A DNA stretch of 64,000 nt from Streptomyces sp. HM190 (GTDB lineage: Bacteria; Actinomycetota; Actinomycetes; Streptomycetales; Streptomycetaceae): assembly GCF_009857135.1 (NCBI RefSeq), contig NZ_CP047318.1:558001-622000 (forward strand), written 5' to 3'. The notes below the pieces were generated by a model. That model was not told the origin of the DNA. It was given only the letters and a program-made list of their open reading frames with translations, and did no database searches. Position numbers and translations under genes: made by a program. Of this stretch, positions 45,781 through 55,163 are shown piece by piece (the first letter of the stretch is position 1; every line of letters begins with the position of its first letter).

Positions 45781-47349
45781 CTACCGGTGGCTGAACCAGG
45801 CCATCGCCGGGAGGGCCCTGTCGTCGTAGCCGAACAGCGCCTGGTTCTCCCAGCCGTTCCCGGAGGACGCGTCCGTGGGGTCCCAGCCGTTGCCGTTGAC
45901 GGCGGTCCAGGTCGACTCCCAGTAGAAGACCCCCAGGCCCCGGCCGTTCGGGACGGCCTCGACGATGCTGGCGACGTCCTTCATCCAGCGTGTCTGACCG
46001 GCGGTGGTGGCCGGGTAGCCGGACACCAGTTCGCTCGGCACGTCGATGATGTTCTCGTGGGCGTCCTTGCTGTCGAGGCGGAACGGGTAGGCCGTCTCGG
46101 CGAGGAAGACCGGCTTGGCGTAGCGGGAGGCCGCGTCGTCGAGGGTGGTCTGGAAGTCGGCGAGGGTGCCGTGCCAGTAGCCGTAGTACGACAGGCCGAT
46201 GACGTCGAACTTCACGTTGTTGGCGACGGCGTTGTCGAACCACCAGCGGGTGCCGGACAGGTCACCGCCCTTGGCGAGGTGCAGCGCCACCTGGGTGGAG
46301 GAGTTGACGGCCTTCACCGCGTCGTAGCCGGAGTTGAGCAGTCCGGCGAGCTGCGGCCAGTTGGAGGTGGAGCCCGCGCTCCACAGCATGCCGCCGTTGA
46401 TCTCGTTGCCGACCTGGACCATGTCGGCGGTGGTGCCCTGCGACTTGAGGGCGTTCAGGACGTCGTGGGTGTGGTGGTAGACGTCCGTCTTCAGCTGGCT
46501 GTAGGAGTGGCCGGCCCACGCGGACGGCACGGTCTGCGCGCCGGGGTCGGCCCAGGTGTCCGAGTAGTGGAAGTCGACCAGCAGTTTCATGCCCTGTGCC
46601 TTGATCCGCTTGGCGGCGGCGAGCACCCGCGTCTTGTTGTTGTAGCCGTCGGCGGGGTTCACCCAGACCTTGACGCGCGCCCAGTTCTGTCCGGCGCCCT
46701 TGAGGATGGCGAGGGCGTCCCCGGCGGTGCCGGAGCTGTTGCGGTAGACGCCGCCCTTGGCCTCGCTCTTGACGAGCGACGACACGTCGGAGCCCTTGAC
46801 GGACAGGCCCGTCCGGCCGGAGGTGAAGGTGAGGTCGTCGACGTTGAGCCAGTTGCCCGCGTTGGCGTCGGAGGTGACGCTGATCGTGCACTGGTTGTTC
46901 GTCACCGCGATCGAGGTGACGATCCGGATCCAGCCACTGGCGGAGACCGGGAGGTCGGTGCGCTGCTCGGCGCTGCCGCAGTTCTTCAGCGCGAGGTACG
47001 CGGAGTTCTGGCCGCCGCCGGACCGCACCCACGCGGTGAGTGTGTAGTTCCCGTTGGTGAGGCCGGACAGGTACTGGTAGGTCTCCACCTTGTAGGCGGA
47101 GGACGACCAGTGGGAGAGGCGGTAACCGCCGCTGTGGCCACCGGACTCGGTGAAGGAGGCGGAGTTCTGTCCGGCCGCCGAGTACGTCGACCAGCCGGCC
47201 GGGGTCGCGGTCCCCGTGCCGTCGGACTCGAAGCCCCCGTTGGTCAGGGTGGAGGCCGCGTGGGCGGAGCCGGCGGGCACGGTCGTGAGTGCCAGACCCG
47301 CGAACAGCGGTATGAGCAGGGCCCTGAGGGCACGTCTCGCGTGGAACAT
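45781..47349 (-). CDS. Secreted endo-beta-1,4-galactanase (GH53) with N-terminal carbohydrate-binding domain
   Basis: 522 residues. A signal peptide (RALRALLIPLFAGLALTTV, cut after SAHA-A) is followed by a jelly-roll carbohydrate-binding module at about residues 35-175 (LTNGGFESDGTGTATPAGW, YQYLSGLTNGNYTLTAWV). The GH53 catalytic barrel follows from LSVKGSDVSSL. The acid/base Glu is in MVQVGNEINGGMLWS and the nucleophile Glu in PVFLAETAYPF. It cuts type I arabinogalactan outside the cell. Its products should be imported by the ABC system and split by the GH42 enzyme encoded upstream. A strong hairpin lies between it and the GH42 gene. Confidence 0.95.
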   Translation of the reverse strand: MFHARRALRALLIPLFAGLALTTVPAGSAHAASTLTNGGFESDGTGTATPAGWSTYSAAGQNSASFTESGGHSGGYRLSHWSSSAYKVETYQYLSGLTNGNYTLTAWVRSGGGQNSAYLALKNCGSAEQRTDLPVSASGWIRIVTSIAVTNNQCTISVTSDANAGNWLNVDDLTFTSGRTGLSVKGSDVSSLVKSEAKGGVYRNSSGTAGDALAILKGAGQNWARVKVWVNPADGYNNKTRVLAAAKRIKAQGMKLLVDFHYSDTWADPGAQTVPSAWAGHSYSQLKTDVYHHTHDVLNALKSQGTTADMVQVGNEINGGMLWSAGSTSNWPQLAGLLNSGYDAVKAVNSSTQVALHLAKGGDLSGTRWWFDNAVANNVKFDVIGLSYYGYWHGTLADFQTTLDDAASRYAKPVFLAETAYPFRLDSKDAHENIIDVPSELVSGYPATTAGQTRWMKDVASIVEAVPNGRGLGVFYWESTWTAVNGNGWDPTDASSGNGWENQALFGYDDRALPAMAWFSHR

Positions 47350-47394
47350 CGTCGTCCCTTCGACGAAGGCGGGGACCTGGTCGCACGGTGCGAG

Positions 47395-47433
47395 GGCGGC
47401 GCCGCGCCCGAAGGCCGTGGGCGCGGCGCCGCC
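47395..47433 (-). terminator. 15-bp perfect hairpin between the GH42 and GH53 genes
   Basis: GGCGGCGCCGCGCCC (47395-47409) pairs perfectly with 47419-47433 around a 9-base loop. It ends the GH42 gene and sits only 45 bases before the GH53 start, leaving little room for a separate GH53 promoter. Attenuation or processing is possible. Confidence 0.65.
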
Positions 47434-47479
47434 GTGACCGACCGGACGTCCCCAGGAATCCGGCCGGTGTTCGGGGGGG

Positions 47480-49501
47480 TCAGGGGTCGAGTCGGACGAC
47501 CCTGACGCCGCCGGCGGGCACGGCGAGGTGGCCCGCCGCGCGCTCGCCGGTGAGGAGTTCGGTGCCGTCGCCGTCCAGCGGCACCTTCGCGTCGAGCGCG
47601 GTGTGGTTGATCGCGAAGAGGAAGTCGCCAGACTCGCCCGTACGGCGCACCACCTCGACGTCGCGCGGCAGTTCGGCGCGGGGCGCGATGCCCGCGTCGT
47701 CGGCGGCCCAGCCGAGCAGCGCGTCCAGGCCGTGCGCGTCGAGCCGGGTCGACACGTACCAGGCGGAGCCCTCCCCCAGCCGGTGCCGGGTGACCGCGGG
47801 CCGGTCGGCGGTGAGCCCGTCGGCGTACGTCCAGACCGTCTCGGCGCCGTCCGGCACCACGAACTCGGTCCACACGTCGCCGGTCAGCTCGGAGCCGTCG
47901 GGCCCGGTGATCCGTACGCTCTCCCCGGCGAGCAACGGCGAGAACTCCTCCACCGTCAGCCCGAGGACCTCGCGCAGGGCGCCCGGGTAGGGGCCCTCGT
48001 GGACGGCGTCGTGCTCGTCGACGATGCCCGAGAAGTACGACACCACGAGGGTGCCGCCGTTCTCGACGTACGCGGTGAGGTTGTCCCGCGCCGCTTCGGT
48101 CATCAGGTACAGCGCGGGAACGACGACCAGGGGATAGGCCGACAGGTCCGCTTCCGGGTGGGCGAAGTCGACCGTGAGGTGGCGGTCGTAGAGGGCCTCG
48201 TAGAAGGCGTCGGCGCGTTCGCGGGCGTCGTGGTCCTCGCTGGGGTGCCACTGGAGGTTCTGCGCCCACCAGGAGTGCCAGTCCCACAGGACGGCCACGT
48301 CGGCGGCGGTGCGGCTGCCGCGGATCTGGCTGAGCGAGTCGAGGGACGCGCCCAGTTCGACGACCTCGCGCCACACACGCGACTCGGTGCCGGCCTGCGG
48401 CAGCATCGCCGAGTGGAACTTCTCGGCGCCGCGCCGGGACTGCCGCCACTGGAAGAACATGGCGCCGTCGGAGCCGCGCGCCACGTGGGCGAGGGAGTTG
48501 CGGGCCATCTGCCCGGGGGCCTTGGCGGGGTTGCGGGCCTGCCAGTTGACGCCCGAGGTGGAGTGCTCCAGGAGCAGCCACGGGGCGCCGCCGGCGACGG
48601 ACCGGGTGAGGTCGGCGGCCATCGCGAGGTTGACGTGGGTGCGTCGGCCGTCGGTGATGAGGTAGTGGTCGTTGGTGACGAGGTCGACCTCGCGGCCCCA
48701 GGCCCAGTAGTCGATGGAGTCGCACTGGCTGAGGGCGGTCATGAAGTTGGTGGTGACGGGGATGCCGGGCGCGAGGCGGTGCAGGATGTCCCGCTCCCTG
48801 ACGAAGTTCTCCCGGATGGTGGCGTCGGCGAACCGCTTGTAGTCAAGGGCCTGGCCGGGGTTGCCGACGGTGGGTGACACGCGTGGCGGGTTGATCTGCG
48901 CGAAATCGGTGTAGTGCTGGCCCCAGAAGGCGGTGCCCCACGCCTCGTTGAGCGCCGCGACGTCGCCGTACGCGCGCTCCAGCCAGCGGCGGAAGTGCGC
49001 GGCGCACGTGTCGCAGTAGCAGGCGGACACGGGGACGCCGTACTCGTTGTGCACGTGCCACAGGGCGAGCGCGGGGTGGTCGGCGTAGCGCTCGGCGAGC
49101 CGGGTGGTGATGTTCGCGGCGGCGGCGCGGTAGTCGGGGTTGCTGTGGCAGATGGCGCCGCGTGAGCCGAACTCGTAGCGGGTGCCGTCGGCGGCCACGG
49201 GCAGTGCCTCGGGATGCTCCCGGTAGAACCACACCGGCGGTACGACGGTGGGGGTGCCGAGGTCGGCGCGGATGCCGTGGTCGTGGAGCAGGTCGAGCAG
49301 GCGGTCCAGCCAGGCGAAGTCGTACACGCCTCGGGAGGTCTCCAGCAGGGCCCAGGAGAAGATGCCGACGCTGACCATGGTGACGCCCGCCTCGCGCATC
49401 AGCCGCACGTCCTCGTGCCAGACGCTTTCCGGCCACTGCTCCGGGTTGTAGTCCCCACCGAAGGCGAGCCTGGTCAGGCCCGTGGGGGTGGTCTCCGGCA
49501 T
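47480..49501 (-). CDS. Beta-galactosidase, glycoside hydrolase family 42
   Basis: 673 residues from ATG 49501 with GGGAGAG upstream. The GH42 barrel starts at LAFGGDYNPEQWPESVW. The acid/base Glu is in ALWHVHNEYGVPVS and the nucleophile Glu in PWLLLEHSTSGVNWQARNP. The zinc cysteines typical of the family are in the segment from SACYCDTCAAHF together with GAICHSNPDY. Domain B (a flavodoxin-like trimerisation domain, PLVVVPALYLMTEAARDNL) and a C-terminal beta domain follow. There is no signal peptide, so it cleaves imported galacto-oligosaccharides in the cytoplasm. It corresponds to B. subtilis GanA. Confidence 0.96.
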   Translation of the reverse strand: MPETTPTGLTRLAFGGDYNPEQWPESVWHEDVRLMREAGVTMVSVGIFSWALLETSRGVYDFAWLDRLLDLLHDHGIRADLGTPTVVPPVWFYREHPEALPVAADGTRYEFGSRGAICHSNPDYRAAAANITTRLAERYADHPALALWHVHNEYGVPVSACYCDTCAAHFRRWLERAYGDVAALNEAWGTAFWGQHYTDFAQINPPRVSPTVGNPGQALDYKRFADATIRENFVRERDILHRLAPGIPVTTNFMTALSQCDSIDYWAWGREVDLVTNDHYLITDGRRTHVNLAMAADLTRSVAGGAPWLLLEHSTSGVNWQARNPAKAPGQMARNSLAHVARGSDGAMFFQWRQSRRGAEKFHSAMLPQAGTESRVWREVVELGASLDSLSQIRGSRTAADVAVLWDWHSWWAQNLQWHPSEDHDARERADAFYEALYDRHLTVDFAHPEADLSAYPLVVVPALYLMTEAARDNLTAYVENGGTLVVSYFSGIVDEHDAVHEGPYPGALREVLGLTVEEFSPLLAGESVRITGPDGSELTGDVWTEFVVPDGAETVWTYADGLTADRPAVTRHRLGEGSAWYVSTRLDAHGLDALLGWAADDAGIAPRAELPRDVEVVRRTGESGDFLFAINHTALDAKVPLDGDGTELLTGERAAGHLAVPAGGVRVVRLDP

Positions 49502-49564
49502 GGATCTCTCCCGTTGTGTCGTCATCTGGGAACGTGCACACACCTCGACAGCGGTGCGAGCCCA

Positions 49565-49630
49565 ACATAACCGCACAGCAACAACCATTGACAAGTGTCC
49601 GGGATGTTTCTCTACTGTGAACGCTCACAG
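49565..49630. promoter_or_regulatory. Overlapping divergent promoters and LacI-type operator of the galactan locus
   Basis: Plus strand: TTGACA (49588-49593) with TCTACT 17 bases or TACTGT 19 bases downstream. Minus strand: TTGTCA (49594-49589) and TTATGT (49570-49565) spaced by 18. The two -35 boxes overlap almost completely. The near-palindrome CTGTGAACGCTCACAG at 49615-49630, of the usual LacI-family operator form, lies at the start point of the ABC transporter transcript. Confidence 0.7.
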
Positions 49631-49685
49631 AAGCATGGCACGGTCTTCGCAACAGGTGAGGACCCAGGTCAGGGGAGAAACATCC

Positions 49686-51008
49686 ATGCCCAACATCACG
49701 AAGCACCGGCGCTTTGTGGCCACTGCCGTCGCCGTGACGCTCGGCGCGACCACACTCGCCGCCTGCGGCGGGTCCGACGACGACGGCGAGGCCCAGTCGG
49801 GGCCCGCGAAGCTCACGTACTGGACCTGGACGCCGGGCATGGACAAGGTCGTCGACCTGTGGAACAAGGGGCCCGGCAAGGAGCAGCAGATCACCGTCAC
49901 GGTGAAGAAGCAGGCGTCCGGCGACACCCTCGTGACCAAGATCCTCACCGCGCACAAGGCGGGCAAGGGCCCGGACCTGGTGCAGGCCGAGTACCAGGCG
50001 CTGCCGACGCTGGTCAGCAATGACGCGGTCGCCGACATAGCGAAGGAGGCGGGCGACGCCAAGGGCAAGTTCGCCGACGGCGTCTGGCAGCAGACGACGC
50101 TGGGCTCCGACGCGGTGTACGCGATCCCGCAGGACATCGGGCCGATGATGTTCTACTACCGCGAGGACCTGTTCGAGAAGTACGGCCTGACCGTGCCGAA
50201 GACCTGGGACGATTTCGCCGAGACGGCGCGCAAGCTCAAGAAGAAGGAGCCCGGCGTCGATCTGACCACCTTCTCCGCCAACGACTCGGGCCTCTTCGCC
50301 GGTCTCGCGCAGCAGGCGGGCGCGAAGTGGTGGTCCGCCGAGGGCCAGAAGTGGAAGGTCGGCATCGACGACGCGGCGACGCGCAAGGTCGCCGACTTCT
50401 GGGGCGGACTGGTCGAGGAGGGCGCCATCGACAACCAGCCGATGTACACCCCGGCCTGGAACAAGGCGCTCAACACCGGCAAGCAGATCGCCTGGGTCAG
50501 CGCCGTGTGGGCGCCGGGCACCCTGACCACGGCCGCGCCCGACACCCAGGGCAAGTGGAAGATGGCCCCGCTGCCGCAGTGGTCGGACTCCGAGAACGTC
50601 ACCGGCAGCTGGGGCGGCTCCTCCACCGCCGTCACCACCGACTCCCGGCACAAGGGCGCCGCCGCGAAGTTCGCCGCCTGGCTGAACACCGACCCGCAGG
50701 CCCTCACCGCGCTCGCGAAGGAGGGCGGCATCTACCCGGCCGCCACGACCGCGCAGACCAGTGACGCGTTCGCCCAGCCGCCGGCCTTCTTCTCCAACCA
50801 GGCGGACTTCTACACCGCGGCCTCCGAGATCGCGAAGACCACGGCGCCCTCCGCGTGGGGCCCGAACGTGAACGTCGCGTACACCAGCTTCAAGGACGCC
50901 TTCGGCGCCGCCGCCAAGGACAAGTCGGACTTCGGTGCCGCCCTGAGGAGGATGCAGGACGACACCGTCGCCGACATGAAGAAGCAGGGCTTCGAGGTCT
51001 CCGAGTGA
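49686..51008 (+). CDS. ABC transporter sugar-binding lipoprotein (galacto-oligosaccharides inferred)
   Basis: 440 residues from ATG 49686 with GGGGAGA upstream. The lipoprotein signal ends in the lipobox TTLAACGGSDDDG. The mature part is a family 1 solute-binding protein (LTYWTWTPGMDKVVDLWN, KILTAHKAGKGPDLVQAEYQ, YAIPQDIGPMMFYYREDLFE, TGSWGGSSTAVTTDSRHKG). Specificity for beta-1,4-galacto-oligosaccharides is inferred from the flanking GH53 and GH42 genes. It starts a four-gene operon with overlapping frames. Confidence 0.93.
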   Translation: MPNITKHRRFVATAVAVTLGATTLAACGGSDDDGEAQSGPAKLTYWTWTPGMDKVVDLWNKGPGKEQQITVTVKKQASGDTLVTKILTAHKAGKGPDLVQAEYQALPTLVSNDAVADIAKEAGDAKGKFADGVWQQTTLGSDAVYAIPQDIGPMMFYYREDLFEKYGLTVPKTWDDFAETARKLKKKEPGVDLTTFSANDSGLFAGLAQQAGAKWWSAEGQKWKVGIDDAATRKVADFWGGLVEEGAIDNQPMYTPAWNKALNTGKQIAWVSAVWAPGTLTTAAPDTQGKWKMAPLPQWSDSENVTGSWGGSSTAVTTDSRHKGAAAKFAAWLNTDPQALTALAKEGGIYPAATTAQTSDAFAQPPAFFSNQADFYTAASEIAKTTAPSAWGPNVNVAYTSFKDAFGAAAKDKSDFGAALRRMQDDTVADMKKQGFEVSE

Positions 51009-51940
51009 CCAGCGCACGCCGGAAGTCGTACGGGGTCAAGGGGGCCCCGTACGCCTTCCTCCTCCCCGCGACGATCCTCTTCGCCCTCTTCTTCGCCCTG
51101 CCCATCGGCTACGCGATCTGGCTCAGCCTGCACAAGGTGCAGGTCAAGGGGCTGGGTCTGGGCTCGGGCGCCCGGACGGAGGTGTGGGCGGGACTGGAGA
51201 ACTACGCCGACGCCCTCAGCGACTCCGAGTTCCTCGACGGCGCGCTGCGCGTGCTGGCCTACGGCATGATCGTCGTCCCCGTCATGCTCGGTCTGGCGCT
51301 GGTCCTCGCCCTGATGCTGGACAGCGACAAGGTGCGGCTCGCCCCCTTCACCCGGCTCGCGATCTTCCTGCCGTACGCGGTCCCGGGCGTCGTGGCGGCC
51401 CTGCTGTGGGGCTTCCTCTACCTCCCGGACGTCAGCCCCTTCTTCTTCGTGCTCGACAGACTGGGCCTGCCGCAACCCGACCTGCTGGACGGCGGCGGCC
51501 TGTACGTGGCGCTGTCGAACATCGCCGTGTGGGGCGGCACCGGCTTCAACATGATCGTCATCTACACCTCGCTCCGTGCGATCCCCACCGAGGTGTACGA
51601 GGCGGCGAAGCTGGACGGCGCGACCCCGCTGCAGATCGCCCTGCGCATCAAGATCCCGATGGTGGCGCCCTCGCTGGTGCTGACATTCTTCTTCTCGATC
51701 ATCGCGACCCTCCAGGTGTTCAGCGAGCCCACCACCCTCAAGCCCCTCACCAACTCCGTCTCCACCACGTGGAGTCCGCTGATGAAGGTGTACGTGGACG
51801 CCTTCGGCAAGGGCGACATCCACGGGGCTGCCGCCGGCGCGGTGGTGATCGCCCTGGCCACGCTGGTGGTGTCGTTCGGCTTCCTCAGGGCCGCGAACTC
51901 CCGGAACAAGCGGGACGTCAGTCAAGGAGCCGCACGATGA
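51005..51940 (+). CDS. ABC sugar transporter permease (MalF-like)
   Basis: 311 residues from GTG 51005, overlapping the binding-protein stop as GTGA. Six helices carry the EAA loop that docks the ATPase: EVYEAAKLDGATPLQIALRI followed by KIPMVAPSL. The first helix is AFLLPATILFALFFALPIGY. It pairs with the next permease. No ATPase gene is in this locus; in Streptomyces the shared ATPase MsiK usually drives such importers. Confidence 0.93.
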   Translation: MTSARRKSYGVKGAPYAFLLPATILFALFFALPIGYAIWLSLHKVQVKGLGLGSGARTEVWAGLENYADALSDSEFLDGALRVLAYGMIVVPVMLGLALVLALMLDSDKVRLAPFTRLAIFLPYAVPGVVAALLWGFLYLPDVSPFFFVLDRLGLPQPDLLDGGGLYVALSNIAVWGGTGFNMIVIYTSLRAIPTEVYEAAKLDGATPLQIALRIKIPMVAPSLVLTFFFSIIATLQVFSEPTTLKPLTNSVSTTWSPLMKVYVDAFGKGDIHGAAAGAVVIALATLVVSFGFLRAANSRNKRDVSQGAAR

Positions 51941-52842
51941 GTTCCCTCGCCGTCCGCAAGACCGCCCCCGCCGCCGGCACCACGCCCGGCACCGTGCAGG
52001 GCCCGCCGCTGCGCCGCCGGATCGCGCTCGTCCCGACGCTGACCCTGCTGCTGGGCGCGCTGTACTGCCTGCTGCCGGTCGCCTGGGTGGTGATCGCGGC
52101 CACCAAGTCCGGCAGCGAGCTGTTCTCCACCTTCACCTTCCTGCCGGGCACCGGCTTCGCGGAGAACCTGTCCGACCTGAGCGCCTACCGCGACGGCGTC
52201 TACTGGCAGTGGATGGGCAACTCCGCGCTGTACGCGGGTGTCGGCGCCCTGCTGTCCACCGCCGTCTCCGCGATCAGCGGCTACGCGCTGGCGATCTACC
52301 GCTTCAGGGGCCGCGAGGCCGTGTTCAGCGTCCTGATGGCGGGCGTCCTGATGCCGCCGGTGATCCTGGCGATCCCGCAGTACCTACTGCTGGCGAAGGC
52401 GGACCTCGCGGACACGTACTGGTCGGTGCTGCTGCCGCTGGTGCTGTCGCCGTACGGCGTCTACCTGTCCCGGATCTACGCCGCCGCCGCGGTCCCCGCC
52501 GATGTGGTGGAGGCCGGGCGGATGGACGGGGCGGGCGAGTGGCGGATCTTCACCAGGATCGCGCTGCCGATGATGGTGCCGGGTCTGGTGACGGTCTTCC
52601 TGTTCCAGTTCGTCGCCGTGTGGAACAACTTCCTGCTGCCGTACATCATGCTCAGCGACGACGAGAAGTTCCCGATCACCCTGGGCCTGTTCACGCTCCT
52701 CGAACAGGGCTCCAACACCCCCGCGCTCTACACCCTGGTGATCACCGGCGCCCTGCTGGCGGTCCTCCCGCTGATCGCGCTGTTCCTGGTCATCCAACGG
52801 TTCTGGAGCCTTGATCTGCTGTCCGGGGCCGTAAAGTCATGA
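51937..52842 (+). CDS. ABC sugar transporter permease (MalG-like)
   Basis: 301 residues from ATG 51937, overlapping the previous stop as ATGA. Six helices, with the EAA loop DVVEAGRMDGAGEWRIFTRI followed by ALPMMVPGL, and the MalG-type ending VIQRFWSLDLLSGAVKS. It forms the membrane channel with the preceding permease. Its own stop overlaps the LacI gene as ATGA. Confidence 0.93.
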   Translation: MSSLAVRKTAPAAGTTPGTVQGPPLRRRIALVPTLTLLLGALYCLLPVAWVVIAATKSGSELFSTFTFLPGTGFAENLSDLSAYRDGVYWQWMGNSALYAGVGALLSTAVSAISGYALAIYRFRGREAVFSVLMAGVLMPPVILAIPQYLLLAKADLADTYWSVLLPLVLSPYGVYLSRIYAAAAVPADVVEAGRMDGAGEWRIFTRIALPMMVPGLVTVFLFQFVAVWNNFLLPYIMLSDDEKFPITLGLFTLLEQGSNTPALYTLVITGALLAVLPLIALFLVIQRFWSLDLLSGAVKS

Positions 52843-53870
52843 CCATGAGCAACACGGGGGGCAGGCGCAAACCGCCGACCATTCACGACGTGGCGCGGGT
52901 GGCCGGGGTCTCCCGGGGCACGGTCTCGCGGGTGCTCAACGGCGGTCACTACGTCAGCCCGGCCGCGCAGGAGGCGGTCAACGCGGCGATCCGCAAGACG
53001 GGATACGTGGTGAACCGGCACGCCCGCTCGCTGATCACCGGCCGTTCCGACTCGGTCGGCTTCCTGCTCACCGAACCACAGGAGAAGCTGTTCGAGGACC
53101 CCAACTTCAACGTCCTGCTGCGGGGGTGCACCCAGGCGCTGGCCGCGCACGACATCCCGCTGCTGCTGATGGTGGCGGGCACGGAGGACGAGCGGCGCCG
53201 GATCATGCGGTACATCACGGCGGGCCACGTCGACGGGGTGCTGCTGGTGTCCAGTCACTCCGGTGACCCGGTCGCCGAGCAGCTCCGGGACGCGGGGGTG
53301 CCGCTGGTCCAGTGCGGCAAGCCCATGGGGCTCGGGTCGAAGGTGAGCTACGTGGCGGCGGACGACCGGGACGGCGCCCGTGACATGGTGCGCCATCTGC
53401 TGTCGCTGGGCCGCCGCCGCGTCGGCGTGGTCACCGGACCGCTGGACACACCGGGCGGTGTGGACCGGCTCGCCGGCTACAAGGAGGTGCTCACCGAGGC
53501 GGGCGTCGCCATCGACGACCGGCTGATCGTCTCCGGCGACTACAGCCGGGCCAGCGGCGAGGCGGGCGCGGAACGGCTGCTGGAGCGGGCGCCGGACATG
53601 GACGCGGTGTTCGTGGCGTCCGACCTGATGGCGCAGGGCGCGCTGACGGCGCTGCGCCGGGCGGGCCGCCGGGTGCCGGAGGACGTGGCCGTGGGCGGGT
53701 TCGACGACTCGGCCGCCGCGACGGAGTCCGTGCCCGCCCTCACCACGATCCGCCAGCCGTACGACCGGATCAGCAACGAGATGGTGCGGGTCCTGCTGGC
53801 GCAGATCGGCGGCGAGGACCCCGCCGCGGTGATCCTGCCGACGGAGCTGGTGCGGCGGGACTCCACCTGA
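52839..53870 (+). CDS. LacI family repressor of the galactan locus (GanR-like)
   Basis: 343 residues from ATG 52839, coupled to the permease gene; ATG 52845 is an alternative. The LacI headpiece is PTIHDVARVAGVSRGTVSRV with hinge AAIRKTGYVVNRHARSL. The periplasmic-binding-protein core includes the effector site segments DGVLLVSSHSGDPVAEQL, AVFVASDLMAQGALTAL and VAVGGFDDSAAATESVPALT. As last gene of the transporter operon it likely binds the operator at 49615-49630 and is released by a galacto-oligosaccharide. Confidence 0.93.
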   Translation: MTMSNTGGRRKPPTIHDVARVAGVSRGTVSRVLNGGHYVSPAAQEAVNAAIRKTGYVVNRHARSLITGRSDSVGFLLTEPQEKLFEDPNFNVLLRGCTQALAAHDIPLLLMVAGTEDERRRIMRYITAGHVDGVLLVSSHSGDPVAEQLRDAGVPLVQCGKPMGLGSKVSYVAADDRDGARDMVRHLLSLGRRRVGVVTGPLDTPGGVDRLAGYKEVLTEAGVAIDDRLIVSGDYSRASGEAGAERLLERAPDMDAVFVASDLMAQGALTALRRAGRRVPEDVAVGGFDDSAAATESVPALTTIRQPYDRISNEMVRVLLAQIGGEDPAAVILPTELVRRDST

Positions 53871-53895
53871 GGCGGCGCCGCACGCGGTCCGCGCC

Positions 53896-54123
53896 TCAGT
53901 GGTGCGCGGGCAGCCCAGGGGGCGTGGACGCCTCCTCGGTGACCCGGGGGCCTGCCACCGTCACCCGGCGGTGCCCGACGACGTCAGCGAGCCGGCAGCC
54001 GAGCGCGAAGAAAGCGGCGAGGGCGAGCAGAGGGGCGTTGAGCAGCGTCGCCGCCGGGCCATGGGTCCGGTGGGGAGCGGCGTCGCCGGTGGTCACGGGC
54101 CCGGAAGTGGAACGTTCCGTCAT
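53896..54123 (-). CDS. Small hypothetical membrane protein
   Basis: 75 residues from ATG 54123; the frame opens further to 54186. A single hydrophobic stretch TLLNAPLLALAAFFALGCRL lies in the middle, with charged flanks and no known motif. The ribosome site is weak. Coding status is uncertain. It is convergent with the LacI gene and divergent from the VOC gene. Confidence 0.4.
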   Translation of the reverse strand: MTERSTSGPVTTGDAAPHRTHGPAATLLNAPLLALAAFFALGCRLADVVGHRRVTVAGPRVTEEASTPPGLPAHH

Positions 54124-54348
54124 GCCGGCCCTGTGCCACGGCCTCCCCTTGACGGAGGAGGCGCAGCGTATGCGCGCGGTAAGCACCGGAACCCGTATGT
54201 CATCACCCGAACGGTCGCTCGAAGATCACGTCTCCACCGGGATCGGAACGCCGACACGGGGGTACTCGGCAGGCGCCGACTCCGGTTCCGGTTGGACACT
54301 GGAGTGCGGCCGGTGTGGGCCGGTGGACTAGACCAGGACGCGACAGCC

Positions 54349-55149
54349 ATGAACAGCGAGACGAAACCCGGGGGCACGACGAGTGTCGTGTCCACCCGAT
54401 CCATGTACGGCGCACCCTGCTGGGTGAGCCTCACCAGCCGGGACCTGCCCGCCACGGAGGACTTCTACGAAGCCGTGCTGGGCTGGAGGTGGCGCACGGC
54501 GAAGCTCGGCGACCACTTCCGGATCGCGCTGGCGGACGGTGTGCCCGTCGCGGGGATCGCCGGGGTGGCGACCCTGTGGCAGATGGCGGTCGCCTGGACG
54601 CCCTACTTCGCGGTGGCCGACGCGGACGCCGCCGCCGCACGGGCCCGGGAGCGCGGCGGCACGGTCGCCGTCGGCCCGCTGTCCTTCCCGCCGGGCCGGG
54701 CGGCCCTGCTGGCCGACCGGCACGGGGCGACGTTCGGCATCTGGGAGGGGGAACTCTTCTCGGACTGGGAGGCCTGGCACCGGGCCGCGCCCGCCTTCGT
54801 CCGCCTCCACACACGGGACGCCTTCGACGCGGCGATCTTCTACGGCGAGGTCCTGGAGTGGGCCTCCGGGAAGCCGGGCTGCTGCGAGGTCCGCTACGAG
54901 GCCAACGAGGTCGTCCTGCGCAGTCAGGGCGAGGTCGTCGCCCGGATCACCTCGGGGGCGCTGGAGGCCGCGCCCGACCCCACGATCCGGCCGCACTGGC
55001 AGATCCATTTCTCGGTCTCCGACGTGGCCGCCTGCGTCGCGGCCGCCCAGCGTCACGGCGGCACCGTCCTCTCCAAGGGTCCCACCGAGGCGGTGCTGCG
55101 CGATCCGGACGGCGCGCAGTTCACGATCACCTCGGACCGCGAGCCCTGA
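54349..55149 (+). CDS. VOC/glyoxalase family protein, two-domain
   Basis: 266 residues from ATG 54349. Two vicinal-oxygen-chelate domains occur in tandem. The first is [20 protein letters not shown] to [13 protein letters not shown]; the second is [20 protein letters not shown] to [15 protein letters not shown]. The usual metal-binding His/Glu are poorly conserved, as in many binding or resistance-type members, so catalysis is uncertain. It is monocistronic and followed by a very long hairpin. Confidence 0.85.
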   Translation: MNSETKPGGTTSVVSTRSMYGAPCWVSLTSRDLPATEDFYEAVLGWRWRTAKLGDHFRIALADGVPVAGIAGVATLWQMAVAWTPYFAVADADAAAARARERGGTVAVGPLSFPPGRAALLADRHGATFGIWEGELFSDWEAWHRAAPAFVRLHTRDAFDAAIFYGEVLEWASGKPGCCEVRYEANEVVLRSQGEVVARITSGALEAAPDPTIRPHWQIHFSVSDVAACVAAAQRHGGTVLSKGPTEAVLRDPDGAQFTITSDREP

Positions 55150-55163
55150 GCGTCCCGCACCCA

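Noticed and set aside
54349..55149. VOC protein as an extradiol dioxygenase or confirmed glyoxalase
   Set aside because: Metal-binding His/Glu positions are not convincing in either domain; only the fold is assigned.
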